This document shows, piece after piece, positions 34,261 through 42,065 of a stretch of DNA of 64,000 nt. Within the stretch, counting starts at the first letter, position 1; each line of letters starts with the position of its first letter. The position numbers and the translations under genes were made by a program. The notes beneath the pieces were generated by a model. The model did not search any database, was not told where the DNA came from, and worked only from the letters and a program-made list of their open reading frames with translations. This stretch comes from Streptomyces laurentii (GTDB taxonomy: Bacteria > Actinomycetota > Actinomycetes > Streptomycetales > Streptomycetaceae): contig AP017424.1 in the NCBI GenBank assembly GCA_002355495.1, positions 7,257,501 to 7,321,500 of the forward strand. The letters run 5' to 3'.

Positions 34261-34332
34261 ATGTCGGCTCTGCTGTCCTTCCTCGCCGGTTTCGCGGGCT
34301 TCTACACGCCGAACGACACCATCTGGGGCTGA
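34261..34332 (+). CDS. 23-residue peptide, possible RiPP-type precursor or small membrane peptide
   Basis: An ATG with GGGAGA six bases upstream opens a 23-codon frame: hydrophobic start MSALLSFLAG, aromatic middle (FAGFY) and polar end TPNDTIWG. Almost every codon ends in G or C, the typical coding signature here, which is hard to get by chance in such a short frame. It has its own promoter-like element with SARP-type repeats, and transthyretin-fold genes lie on both sides. It could be a precursor of a ribosomal peptide, a signalling peptide or a membrane-active peptide. No leader/core boundary or known maturation enzyme (radical SAM, YcaO, LanB, ATP-grasp) is nearby, so the RiPP idea is speculative. 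I do not recognise the sequence. Confidence 0.6.
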   Translation: MSALLSFLAGFAGFYTPNDTIWG

Positions 34333-34357
34333 CGTTCCCCGACGCAGGGCACGCGCA

Positions 34358-34440
34358 TCCCGATGACGCGATGACGCGCGATGGCACGTGATGGCGTGAC
34401 GACACGCGATGGCGTGACGACGGGATGGCGAGACGACGAG
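34358..34440 (+). repeat. Degenerate short tandem repeat
   Basis: Units like CGCGATGGCGTGACGAC recur about every 17-18 bases with variation, behind the 23-codon gene. The gap 34333-34610 has no other recognisable content. Units are contiguous, without spacers, so it is not a CRISPR. It is probably slippage-derived. Confidence 0.6.
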
Positions 34441-34610
34441 GCGGTCCGTCCGTACGGAGCACGGCCCGGACGGACGGATCGCACGCGGCCGGTGCGCGCG
34501 AGTGCCCCCACGTACCGGCCCGACGACGCGGGATGGGATGCGGGAGCGATGGCAAGACGGAGGCGGACGCGGCCGGGATACGGCCCGGGACGACAGGGCG
34601 GTGACGTCCG

Positions 34611-34973
34611 ATGAGCATCTCGGTCCGGGTCGTCGACTCCACCAGTGGCTGCTCGGTCGCCGAGCTGGCCGTCACCCTGCACGCCCGGGAGAACGGCGCG
34701 TGGCCCGTCGTGGCCCGGGCGCGGACCGACAGCGCGGGAAGGATCGCCTCACTGTCCGGCCGGGCCCTGCCGCGCGGGTCCTACCGCCTGGTCTTCGACA
34801 CCGGCGCGTACTTCGCCGAGCGGGCGGTCGACAGCCTGTACGCCGAGGTCATCGTCTCGGTCCACTACCAGGGCGATCCGAGCCACCTGCATGTTCCGCT
34901 GCTGCTCAGCCCGTTCGCGTACACCACCTACCGCGGGCCTGCCCCGAAGGCGGTGGCGGCCGAGCAGGCGTGA
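34611..34973 (+). CDS. Transthyretin-fold protein resembling 5-hydroxyisourate hydrolase
   Basis: The product is 120 residues and closer to the hydrolase family than the gene at 33532: ARTDSAGRI, YRLVFDTGAYFAERAVDSLYAEVIVSV, and HLHVPLLLSPFAYTTYRGP. It keeps the second catalytic His (HVPLLLS), the Arg of the TDxxGR segment and Y-R-G. The first catalytic His (normally SVHIL) is Arg (SVRVV), and the last Ser is Pro. No other uric-acid pathway gene (uricase, OHCU decarboxylase, xanthine dehydrogenase) is in the window. With its degenerate twin it flanks the 23-codon gene, so a cluster-specific role is more likely than purine breakdown, though residual hydrolase activity cannot be excluded. Confidence 0.8.
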   Translation: MSISVRVVDSTSGCSVAELAVTLHARENGAWPVVARARTDSAGRIASLSGRALPRGSYRLVFDTGAYFAERAVDSLYAEVIVSVHYQGDPSHLHVPLLLSPFAYTTYRGPAPKAVAAEQA

Positions 34974-34990
34974 GACCGCGAGGATCCGCC

Positions 34991-35026
34991 CGCGCGCCGC
35001 GCGCCGCGCGCCGCGCGCCGCGCGGG
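34991..35026. repeat. GC-only heptamer repeat
   Basis: About four to five tandem copies of GCGCCGC lie just behind the transthyretin-like gene. It is a simple-sequence tract prone to slippage and sequencing error; no function is evident. Confidence 0.75.
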
Positions 35027-35112
35027 TACGGGACGACCAGCCGGCCTTCCGCACGCGGCGTGCGCCTGCCGATCCGGCGCAGGGCGTACCGCTAGCAGAA
35101 GGGAGGGAAGAG

Positions 35113-36195
35113 TTGTCCGACGAATCGCGGTCGACGATCATCACCATGCCGGTGGAATCCCTGCTGCCGGCGGACTCGCCGCGCCTGGCGGGTCTGAACG
35201 CGGACCATGTACGGGCGCTGGCGGAGTGCGGGGCCGAGTTCGAACCGATCCTCGTGCACCGCGGCACGGGCCGCGTGATCGACGGCATGCACCGGCTGCG
35301 GGCCGCGATCCTGCGCGGGGAACCCCGTATCGCGGTCCGCCAGGTCGACGGCACGGCGGCCGATCTGTTCATCCGCGCGGTGCAGGCCAATACCGGCCAT
35401 GGTCTTCCGCTGACCCTCGGCGACCGCAAGGCGGCCGCCCGGCGCATTCTCGCCACCCACCCCCACTGGTCCGACCGGGCCATCGCCGCCGTCACAGGGG
35501 TCTCGCCGAAGACCGTAGGGGCTGTGCGGGGGAGATGTTCGAGTGAGGAATCTCCTCAGTCGAATCCTCCGGCCCCACCGGTCCCGCGCGTCGGACGGGA
35601 CGGCCGGGTGCGCCCGGCGGACATGCCGGAACGGCGTGAGAAGGCCCGGTCCCTGCTGGTCGAGCGGCCCCGCGCCACCTTGCGCGAAGTGGCCCAGGAG
35701 GCCGGTGTCTCGGTCAGCACCGCGCACCGGCTGCGGCAGGAACTGCGGTCCGGCGCGGCGGCCTCGGAAGCCGGCCCCCGGAGACCGGGTGCCGCGGCCG
35801 GTCTCGCCCCCGAGGACGCCGCGTGTCCGGCCCCGCTCGTGGTCGCGGCGTCCCCACGCCCCTCCGGCCGGGGCTCCTTGGTTCCTCTGACCTCCCTCCC
35901 GGCCCCCGCGGACGCCACCTCGCGGGGGCCCGCGCGTATCCGGGTGAGGGCCCTGGACGTCCTCGCCAACGATCCCTCGATCCGCTTCACGGACAGCGGC
36001 CGCGCCCTGCTGCGCTGGCTCAACGGCCAGGCCCAGGGACTCGCGGCGGGCGAGGAGTTGCTGGCCGCCGTCCCGCCGCACTGCGCCCGGGCCCTCACCG
36101 AGGTGGTGAGCCACTACGCGAGAGAGTGGGAGCGGCTGGCCGCCGGACTGCAGCGCACCGACCCGTTGAACGGCTCCTGGCGAACGGCCCGTTGA
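35113..36195 (+). CDS. ParB/StrR-like pathway-specific regulator
   Basis: The product is 360 residues from a TTG with GGGAGGGAAG directly before it. The N-terminus is a ParB-type nuclease-like fold (LAECGAEFEPILVHRGTGRVIDGMHRLRAAILRGEPRIAVRQVDG). Two HTH-like segments follow (SDRAIAAVTGVSPKTVGAVRGR, and LREVAQEAGVSVSTAHRLRQEL), then a Pro/Ala-rich linker (about 205-275) and a helical C-terminus. This resembles StrR-type and related ParB-domain activators of antibiotic clusters, including glycopeptide clusters that also use hydroxyphenylglycine. StrR binds inverted GTTCGA-type sites. The GGGTTCRTAGGGGTTG element before two operons here contains a similar half-site, so this protein and the SARP are both candidates to bind it. 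Confidence 0.82.
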   Translation: MSDESRSTIITMPVESLLPADSPRLAGLNADHVRALAECGAEFEPILVHRGTGRVIDGMHRLRAAILRGEPRIAVRQVDGTAADLFIRAVQANTGHGLPLTLGDRKAAARRILATHPHWSDRAIAAVTGVSPKTVGAVRGRCSSEESPQSNPPAPPVPRVGRDGRVRPADMPERREKARSLLVERPRATLREVAQEAGVSVSTAHRLRQELRSGAAASEAGPRRPGAAAGLAPEDAACPAPLVVAASPRPSGRGSLVPLTSLPAPADATSRGPARIRVRALDVLANDPSIRFTDSGRALLRWLNGQAQGLAAGEELLAAVPPHCARALTEVVSHYAREWERLAAGLQRTDPLNGSWRTAR

Positions 36196-36811
36196 GCCCC
36201 CGTCGCTGAGGCCACGCCCGGTCGGCCTCGCCGCCCCGGTCTGTCGGCCCACCCCGAGCGCCGCCGCGCCGCGCCCTGCTGCGCCGTGCCGCGTCCCGCC
36301 GGCCGTGCCGCGGGCGCCCACCGCCGAACGAATCCTTGAGCGGCCCCCGCGTGAGGCCGCGCTGTCGGCGTGCCCAGGGCCTTTCCAGGGGCATGTGCCG
36401 AGCGTGAGAAATCGCCCGTGACGTAGTTCACGTTTGCGGCGAGAATCGCGCCCCTTTCCTTCCCTTTGTTCGGTGCCACTGTGGCGTAAACACCCCTTTA
36501 GCGGACTCCCGTGTACGAGGGAAACCTTCTGTGGAGCCCGCTTCGTGGCTACGGTGAGACGCGAAACGAGGGGGCAGGCGACGCGCCCCGGGACCCACGG
36601 CCGCGCCCCTCCCCTCGCCCGGATCCGTTCCGCTGATCCGAGTGACGCGGTCCGCGCGTCTTGGACCTCGGGTTCCCCGGCTGCCGGTGGCAGCCCGTCA
36701 GGGGCGGGCCGACGCCCCGCACGACGTCGCCGTGCCGGAACCCGAGACGGTCCGCGGACAGGTGACTGGCAGGCCCATGCGGCAGATGCGATGTGTGCTG
36801 ACAGGAGCAGA
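36196..36811. other. 616-base intergenic region
   Basis: No gene with typical codon use was found, although a frame stays open through most of it. TTAGCG (36498-36503), like the boxes at 34152, is present once without a partner at 11 bp. The 3' end has the ribosome site CAGGAGCAG for the hydratase gene. The promoter of the 36812-44942 gene block must be here, but its position could not be fixed. Confidence 0.5.
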
Positions 36812-37621
36812 GTGAACATCTCGGTGGACGACGCCAGAGTCAAGGCCAAGGCGCTGTACGAGGCCCGCGCGACGGGCTGCCCCATCCCTCCCTTCACCGA
36901 CGAGCAGCTGGCGCTGGACATGCGTGACGGATACGCCATCCAGCGCGAGCTGGTCGGGATGCTCACCGCCGCCGGCGACCGCGTCGTCGGCTACAAGGCG
37001 GGCCTCACCTCCGTCCCGATGCAGCAGATGCTCGGGGTCGACACCCCGGACTACGGACCGGTGCTCGGCTCGACGGTGTACGAGAGCGGGGCCACCGTGC
37101 CGGGCGGGGCGTTCATCGCGCCCAAGGTCGAGGCGGAGATCGTGTTCAGGCTCGGCACGCCGCTCCAGGGCCCCGGGGTCACCGTCGCCGCCGCGCGGGA
37201 GGCGATCTCCGAGGTCATGGCCGGGCTCGAGATCGTCGACTCCCGGATCGAGGGCTGGCGGATCCGGCTCGCGGACACGATCGCCGACCTCGCGTCGAAC
37301 GGCGCGGTGGTGCTCGGCCCCCCGGTCGCGCTGCCCGGCGACTGTGACGTACGCCTCATCGGCATGGCGTTCTCCCGTGACGGCGAGCTCGTGGCGACCG
37401 GCGCCGGTGCCGCCGCCCTGGGGGATCCGGCCGCGGTGGTCGCCTGGCTGGCGAACGTCCTCGGCGAGCACGGGGTGACGCTCGAAGCGGGCCAGCTGAT
37501 CATGACGGGCGCGCTCCACGCGGCGGTGCCGATGTCTCCCGGCGACAGCTTCGTGGCCGAATTCGATCGCTTGGGCACCGTCACGCTGCACGTGGGCGAC
37601 GCACCGACGCCGCAGGCCTAG
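36812..37621 (+). CDS. 2-keto-4-pentenoate hydratase-like protein (MhpD/DmpE family)
   Basis: The product is 269 residues from a GTG preceded by AGGAGCAG. Family signs are AIQRELVGMLTAAGDRVVGYKAGLTS, DYGPVLGSTVYESGA, KVEAEIVFRLG and GLEIVDSRI, plus a C-terminal MSPGDSFVAEFDRLGTVTL. In meta-cleavage pathways it adds water to 2-hydroxypenta-2,4-dienoate, giving 4-hydroxy-2-oxovalerate. The aldehyde dehydrogenase and aldolase of that route follow, but no ring-cleaving dioxygenase or hydrolase is present. A carrier protein, aminotransferase and LnmK-like gene follow instead, so the set may run backwards: aldol product, then dehydration, then transamination. Confidence 0.88.
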   Translation: MNISVDDARVKAKALYEARATGCPIPPFTDEQLALDMRDGYAIQRELVGMLTAAGDRVVGYKAGLTSVPMQQMLGVDTPDYGPVLGSTVYESGATVPGGAFIAPKVEAEIVFRLGTPLQGPGVTVAAAREAISEVMAGLEIVDSRIEGWRIRLADTIADLASNGAVVLGPPVALPGDCDVRLIGMAFSRDGELVATGAGAAALGDPAAVVAWLANVLGEHGVTLEAGQLIMTGALHAAVPMSPGDSFVAEFDRLGTVTLHVGDAPTPQA

Positions 37622-37670
37622 GACCGAACCCGCCGCAACGAATCTCCAGACAGGGAAGGGCGATGCAGCC

Positions 37671-38564
37671 ATGAAGCGAAACGGGCGCCTGCCCGTGGCC
37701 GTCCTCGGCGCCGGCCTCATCGGAGTCGATCTGGCCGAGAAGATCATGCGTTCGGAGTTACTCGACTGCGGTCTGGTCGTGGGACGCGACGCGAACACGC
37801 CGGGCCTGCGGCAGGCGGCCGAACTCGGTCTTCCCATCGGCACGCGCGGCATCGAGTCCCTGCTGGAGGCCCCGCGCCCGTTCCGCATCGTCTTCGACGC
37901 GACCAACGCCCTGGCCCACGCCGAGCACGCGGAACGCCTGGGCCTGGCGGGCGTCAAACTCGTGGACCTGACGCCGAGCAAGGTGGGGCGGATGGTCGTC
38001 CCGAGCGTCAACGGCGCGGACGTCCTGGACTGCGACGACGTCAACATGATCAGCTGCGGCGGCCAGGCGTCGATCCCGGTCCTGCACGCGATCACCCGGA
38101 ACCACCGGGTCGAGTACGTCGAAGTCGTCACGACGGCCGCCAGCCCGAGCGTCGGCCGCTCCACCCGGCTCAACCTGGACGAGTACGTCGAGACCACCCA
38201 GGACGCGGTCCGCGACTTCACCGGTGTCAAGGACGTCAAGGCGATCCTCAACATCAGCCCCGCCCGACCGCCGGCGACCTTCCGGGTCGCCATGTCGCTG
38301 CTGGGTGAAGGCTTCGGTACGGCGTCGGTGGACGCCGCCGTGACGGCCGCGGCCGAGCAGGTCCGCGCCTTCGCCCCGGGCTACCGGATCACCGCGTGCG
38401 TCGTGGAGGAGACCAAGGTGTTCGTCGCCGCGGAGGTCACGTCCTCCGGCGGCCGCATCCCGAAGTACGCGGGCAACCTCGACATCATCAACTCCGCCGC
38501 GGTCCATGTCGCCGAGCAGTGCGCGGCGGTCGGCCTGGCGGGCATCGGTACGGAGACGTCATGA
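37671..38564 (+). CDS. Acylating acetaldehyde dehydrogenase (MhpF/DmpF family)
   Basis: The product is 297 residues. It has an NAD-binding start VAVLGAGLIGVDL, the catalytic Cys in VNMISCGGQASIPVLHAI, RSTRLNLDEYVETTQ and a C-terminal GRIPKYAGNLDIINSAAV. The family interconverts short acyl-CoA and aldehyde and forms a channel complex with the aldolase encoded next (stop overlaps the aldolase ATG). Here it could reduce a short acyl thioester (for example propionyl, see the LnmK-like gene) to the aldehyde used by the aldolase. A TTA codon at 37758-37760 (SELLDC) is a bldA signal and would be odd in a purely catabolic operon. Confidence 0.92.
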   Translation: MKRNGRLPVAVLGAGLIGVDLAEKIMRSELLDCGLVVGRDANTPGLRQAAELGLPIGTRGIESLLEAPRPFRIVFDATNALAHAEHAERLGLAGVKLVDLTPSKVGRMVVPSVNGADVLDCDDVNMISCGGQASIPVLHAITRNHRVEYVEVVTTAASPSVGRSTRLNLDEYVETTQDAVRDFTGVKDVKAILNISPARPPATFRVAMSLLGEGFGTASVDAAVTAAAEQVRAFAPGYRITACVVEETKVFVAAEVTSSGGRIPKYAGNLDIINSAAVHVAEQCAAVGLAGIGTETS

Positions 38565-39598
38565 GCGCGAGCGCACCGTCCGGCGGCACCGGAAAGCCGG
38601 TCCTCATCTACGACGCGTCCCTGCGCGACGGCCACCACGCCGTCCGGCACCAGCTGGGCCGTGACCAACTGCGCGCCTACGCGGAGGCCGCGGACGCCGC
38701 CGGCATCCCGATGGTCGAGGTGGGCCACGGCAACGGGCTCGGAGCCTCCTCGCTCCAGGTCGGACAGGCCCGGCTCAGCGACGACGAGATGCTGTCGATC
38801 GTCCGCGAGTCCCTCCGCGACAGCGCGATGGCCGTCTTCATGCTGCCGGGCTGGGGCACGACCGCGGACCTCAGGCGGGCCATCGCCCACGAGGCGGACG
38901 TCGTCCGGATCGGCACCCACTGCACCGAAGGAGACCTCGCCGAACGGCACTTGGGCTTCCTTCGCGAGCAGGGAGTCCAGGCCCAGGCCGTCCTCCTGAT
39001 GAGCCACATGACGAGCGCCGAGCGGCTGGCGCACGAATGCGCCCGCCTCGTGGAGTTCGGCGCGAACGCGGTGGGCATCATGGACTCCTCCGGCCACTAC
39101 CTTCCGGCCGACGTCACCGAGCGGATCGGCGCCATGCGGGCCGCCGTCGAGGTGCCCGTGATGTTCCACGCCCACAACAACCTCGGCATGGCGGTCGCGA
39201 ACTCGATCGCCGCCGTCGAGGCGGGCGCGGACATCCTGGACGCCTGCGCCCGCGGCTTCGGGGCGGGCGCCGGGAACACCCAGCTCGAAGTCCTCGTCCC
39301 CGTCCTCGAACGGATGGGCTTCTCGACGGGCATCGACCTGTACGGACTGCTGGACGCGGCCGACCTCGCCGAGCGCACGCTCATGCCGGCCCCGCCCACC
39401 ATCGACTCGGTGAGCGTCGTCAGCGGACTGGCCGGGGTGTTCTCCGGATTCAAGACCCGGGTCCTGGACATCGCGCGGCGCGAGGACGTCGACCCGCGTG
39501 ACGTCTTCTTCGAACTGGGCAAGCGGCAGGCCGTGGCGGGCCAGGAGGACCTCATCGTCGAGGTGGCCCTCGCGCTGAAAGCGGCGCGCAGCGCGTGA
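38561..39598 (+). CDS. 4-hydroxy-2-oxovalerate aldolase (MhpE/DmpG family)
   Basis: The product is 345 residues with a DRE-TIM metal-binding barrel: YDASLRDGHHAVRHQL at the start, MLPGWGTT, the metal-binding VMFHAHNNLGMAVANSIAAVEAGA, and GFGAGAGNTQLEVLV. A C-terminal helical part contacts the dehydrogenase. It splits 4-hydroxy-2-oxoacids into pyruvate and aldehyde and works reversibly; DmpG-type enzymes accept propanal as well. The ATG overlaps the dehydrogenase stop by four bases, the usual coupling for this pair. In this cluster the synthetic direction (pyruvate plus aldehyde) is the more interesting reading, but direction is inference. Confidence 0.94.
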   Translation: MSASAPSGGTGKPVLIYDASLRDGHHAVRHQLGRDQLRAYAEAADAAGIPMVEVGHGNGLGASSLQVGQARLSDDEMLSIVRESLRDSAMAVFMLPGWGTTADLRRAIAHEADVVRIGTHCTEGDLAERHLGFLREQGVQAQAVLLMSHMTSAERLAHECARLVEFGANAVGIMDSSGHYLPADVTERIGAMRAAVEVPVMFHAHNNLGMAVANSIAAVEAGADILDACARGFGAGAGNTQLEVLVPVLERMGFSTGIDLYGLLDAADLAERTLMPAPPTIDSVSVVSGLAGVFSGFKTRVLDIARREDVDPRDVFFELGKRQAVAGQEDLIVEVALALKAARSA

Positions 39599-39655
39599 AC
39601 CGCCGCGGACCCGCGGCGTGTCGGTCGGGTGAGGACAACGAGAGAAGAGCCAGCC

Positions 39656-39886
39656 GTGGACGACGTACTCAAGGACATCCTGGTCAACGAACTGCACGTA
39701 CGCGAGGAGGACGTCGTCCCCACGGCCACCCGTGAGGAGGTCGGCCTCGACTCCCTGGCGGTGCTGGAACTCGCCACCGCCCTGCACGAACGGCTCGGCA
39801 TCGAGGTGTACGACTACGAGCTGCTGGACGCCGGCACCGTCGCCGACGTGGCCCGACTGGTGGCCGAACGGCGGCCGGGAGCCTGA
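39656..39886 (+). CDS. Free-standing acyl carrier protein
   Basis: The product is 76 residues from a GTG with GAGAGAAGAGC upstream: DDVLKDILVNELHV, the attachment motif VGLDSLAVLELA (Ser of DSL), and LLDAGTVADVARLVAE. The DSL motif and acidic helices are those of acyl carrier proteins rather than NRPS PCPs (LGGHS/DS). It lies between the aldolase and the aminotransferase, three genes before... the LnmK-like gene, whose known relatives load and decarboxylate methylmalonyl on a discrete ACP. It is therefore the probable partner of that enzyme. Confidence 0.93.
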   Translation: MDDVLKDILVNELHVREEDVVPTATREEVGLDSLAVLELATALHERLGIEVYDYELLDAGTVADVARLVAERRPGA

Positions 39887-39954
39887 GCCCCACTGTCGAT
39901 CCGGGCGCCGCGCGCACGACCGGGCGCGGCGGTGTCCCCTCCACCGGGAGTCCC

Positions 39955-41109
39955 ATGTCTTCTCCACCCCTGCGCGCCGCCCCACCCCTGCGCGCGGTCC
40001 TCGGAACCCTCGCCTCCTACCAGCCGGCCGACGGCCTCTACGATTCGGCCGCGCGGCCGAGCCCGCTGTCGGCGAACGAGTCACCGCACGACCCGCTCCC
40101 CGGCATCGTCGAGGCCATCGCGGAGGCCGGCGCCACCGTGAACCGCTATCCGGACCCCGGCTGCGGACCGCTGATCCGCGCCCTCGGCCGGGCCCACGGG
40201 ATCACGGAGGACCGGATCGCGGTCGGCGCCGGCTCCCTGGCCCTCCTGCAGACCCTGTTCCAGTCGGTCGCCGATCCCGGCGCCGGCGTCGACGCCGTGT
40301 ACGCCTGGCCGTCGTTCGAGGTCTACCCGACACTCGCCGCGCTGGCCGGCGTGGCATCCGTACACGTGCCGCTGACCGACGACACGCACGACCTGCGGGC
40401 CATGGCCGCCCGGATCACCCCGCGGACCCGGCTCGTCATCGTCTGCAACCCCAACAACCCGACGGGCACGGTCGTCGGCTTCGAGGAACTCCGGGCATTC
40501 GTCGCCTCCGTGCCGCCGACCTGCCTGGTGGCCGTGGACGAGGCGTACCACGAGTACGTCCGGGACCCGGCCGCGTCCAGTGCCCTGCCGTTGTGCGCCA
40601 CGTATCCGAACCTGGTCGTCCTGCGCACCTTCTCGAAGGCCTACGGACTGGCCGGCCTGCGGACCGGCTATCTGGTCGGGGACGCCCGCGTCGTCGAGCG
40701 ACTGCGCCGGGCCTGCCTGCCGTACGCGGTGACCTCCGTCGCGCAGCGGGCGGCCGTCGCGGCCCTCGGACTCGAGGACCGGCTGCTGCGGCGCGTCGAC
40801 GACACGGTCGCGGAACGCACCCGCGTACGGGACGCCCTGACGCGCGGCGGCTGGGACGTCCCGGACAGCCAGGCCAACTTCCTCTGGCTGCGCCTGGGCC
40901 CGTACGCCGCCGAGTTCGGCGCGTGGTGCGCGGAACAGGGCATCGCGGTCCGGGCGTTCCCGGACGTGGGCGTACGGGTGTCGCTCGGTTCCACCGAGGA
41001 CGACGACCGGTTCCTCGCGGCGGCGGACGCGTGGCGCTCCGTGCCGCGGCCGGCCGAGGCGGCCGGTCCAGGGCAGACGCATCAGGTCCGAGAGGCGGCA
41101 CAGACATGA
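39955..41109 (+). CDS. Class I/II aminotransferase, histidinol-phosphate aminotransferase-like
   Basis: The product is 384 residues. It has SANESPHDPLPGIVEAI at the start (HisC-type LNxNE region), VNRYPDPGCGPLIRALG, IVCNPNNPTGT, VAVDEAYHEYV, the PLP lysine in RTFSKAYGLAGLRTGYLVG, and a C-terminal VRVSLGSTEDDDRFL. HisC-like enzymes in biosynthetic clusters often transaminate unusual 2-oxo acids. Here the preceding hydratase/aldolase genes could supply a 2-oxo acid, so the enzyme would make a non-standard amino acid for the NRPS. Its last bases overlap the LnmK-like ATG. Confidence 0.9.
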   Translation: MSSPPLRAAPPLRAVLGTLASYQPADGLYDSAARPSPLSANESPHDPLPGIVEAIAEAGATVNRYPDPGCGPLIRALGRAHGITEDRIAVGAGSLALLQTLFQSVADPGAGVDAVYAWPSFEVYPTLAALAGVASVHVPLTDDTHDLRAMAARITPRTRLVIVCNPNNPTGTVVGFEELRAFVASVPPTCLVAVDEAYHEYVRDPAASSALPLCATYPNLVVLRTFSKAYGLAGLRTGYLVGDARVVERLRRACLPYAVTSVAQRAAVAALGLEDRLLRRVDDTVAERTRVRDALTRGGWDVPDSQANFLWLRLGPYAAEFGAWCAEQGIAVRAFPDVGVRVSLGSTEDDDRFLAAADAWRSVPRPAEAAGPGQTHQVREAAQT

Positions 41110-42065
41110 CCACTCTTCCCACCCCGCGCGAGGCCCTGGCCCCGGAGACGGCCTCCCGGCACGTGGTGGTCGCGCCGGGCATGTGCAGCGGCGGCTCGCT
41201 GGTCTTCGGCCGGATCGGCGACTGGACCTGGGAGGTGGTGAGCGCGTCGTGCCGGACCAATGTGCACGCCGCCCGCACCGCCGAGGGAGACCCCGCCTAC
41301 CTGTCCTTCTACTACTTCCATGTGCGCGGCGGAGACGTCGTACACCCGCATGGGCTCACCTTCGGCGACGAACTCCGGGTCGACTCCCGGGCCTTCCAGT
41401 TCGGCAGCCAGTCGGTCATCACCCTGCACCGGCTGGCCCCCGCCGGCCTGGAGCTGCCCGAGGGGCCGCTGGACCCGGCGGAGGTGTACGAACACCCGCA
41501 CCCGCACTGCCTCTACGCCGAGAACTTCAACCGCTGGATCGCCCGCACCACCGCGGGCAGCAACCGGGGTCTCGCCCAGGTGGCGCCCGCGGACTTCACC
41601 TACCAGGACCTGGCACCGCTGCCGAACGCCTACTCGCCCCGCTCCCTCGTGGGCCGGGCCCGGGCCACGGGAAGCTTCCTGCCCGCGGATCCGCCCGGTT
41701 TCTACGAGGCCGGACTGCCCCAGACCTTCGCGTACACCCTGGACGTCGTACGCGATCTCAACGGCGCCGGACTGATGTACTTCGCCTCGTACTTCGCCGT
41801 CTTCGACACGATGCTGCTGCGGCTGTGGCGCGCGCTGGGACGCACCGACGAACAGTTCCTGCGGCGCAAGGTGACCGACCAGAAGATCGGCTACTTCGGC
41901 AACGCCGACCCCGGCACCGTCTTCTCCGTCACCATCCGCAGATGGCGGAGCATCCACTCCCAGAACGTCGAGGTGGCCGACATGGCCCTGCGGGACGCGG
42001 CGACGGGGCAGCTGATCGCCGTCACCTCGATCGAGATCGACACCGCTTCCTCGGGGTGCGCGTGA
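41106..42065 (+). CDS. LnmK-like bifunctional acyltransferase/decarboxylase
   Basis: The product is 319 residues. The opening VVVAPGMCSGGSLVFGRIGDWTWEVVSASC, followed by LSFYYFHVRGG, FGDELRVDSRAFQFGSQSVITLHRL and CLYAENFNRWIART, resembles LnmK of leinamycin biosynthesis, a double hot-dog enzyme that moves methylmalonyl from CoA to an ACP and decarboxylates it to propionyl-ACP. The N-terminal resemblance is recalled from memory, not searched. The discrete ACP gene two genes upstream supports the call. There is no ketosynthase nearby, so the acyl-ACP is probably not a polyketide starter here; the adjacent acylating aldehyde dehydrogenase offers another use. ATGA overlaps link it to both neighbours. 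Confidence 0.72.
   Translation: MTTLPTPREALAPETASRHVVVAPGMCSGGSLVFGRIGDWTWEVVSASCRTNVHAARTAEGDPAYLSFYYFHVRGGDVVHPHGLTFGDELRVDSRAFQFGSQSVITLHRLAPAGLELPEGPLDPAEVYEHPHPHCLYAENFNRWIARTTAGSNRGLAQVAPADFTYQDLAPLPNAYSPRSLVGRARATGSFLPADPPGFYEAGLPQTFAYTLDVVRDLNGAGLMYFASYFAVFDTMLLRLWRALGRTDEQFLRRKVTDQKIGYFGNADPGTVFSVTIRRWRSIHSQNVEVADMALRDAATGQLIAVTSIEIDTASSGCA

Noticed and set aside
34358..34440. Possible CRISPR-like array
   Set aside because: Repeats are short, degenerate and contiguous without unique spacers, and no cas gene is nearby.
33532..34973. Urate degradation genes
   Set aside because: Key catalytic residues are changed in both transthyretin-like proteins and no other urate-pathway gene is near.
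36812..39598. Ordinary catabolic meta-cleavage operon
   Set aside because: Hydratase, dehydrogenase and aldolase are present, but there is no extradiol dioxygenase, hydrolase or decarboxylase. An ACP, aminotransferase and LnmK-like gene continue the operon, with a TTA codon in the dehydrogenase.
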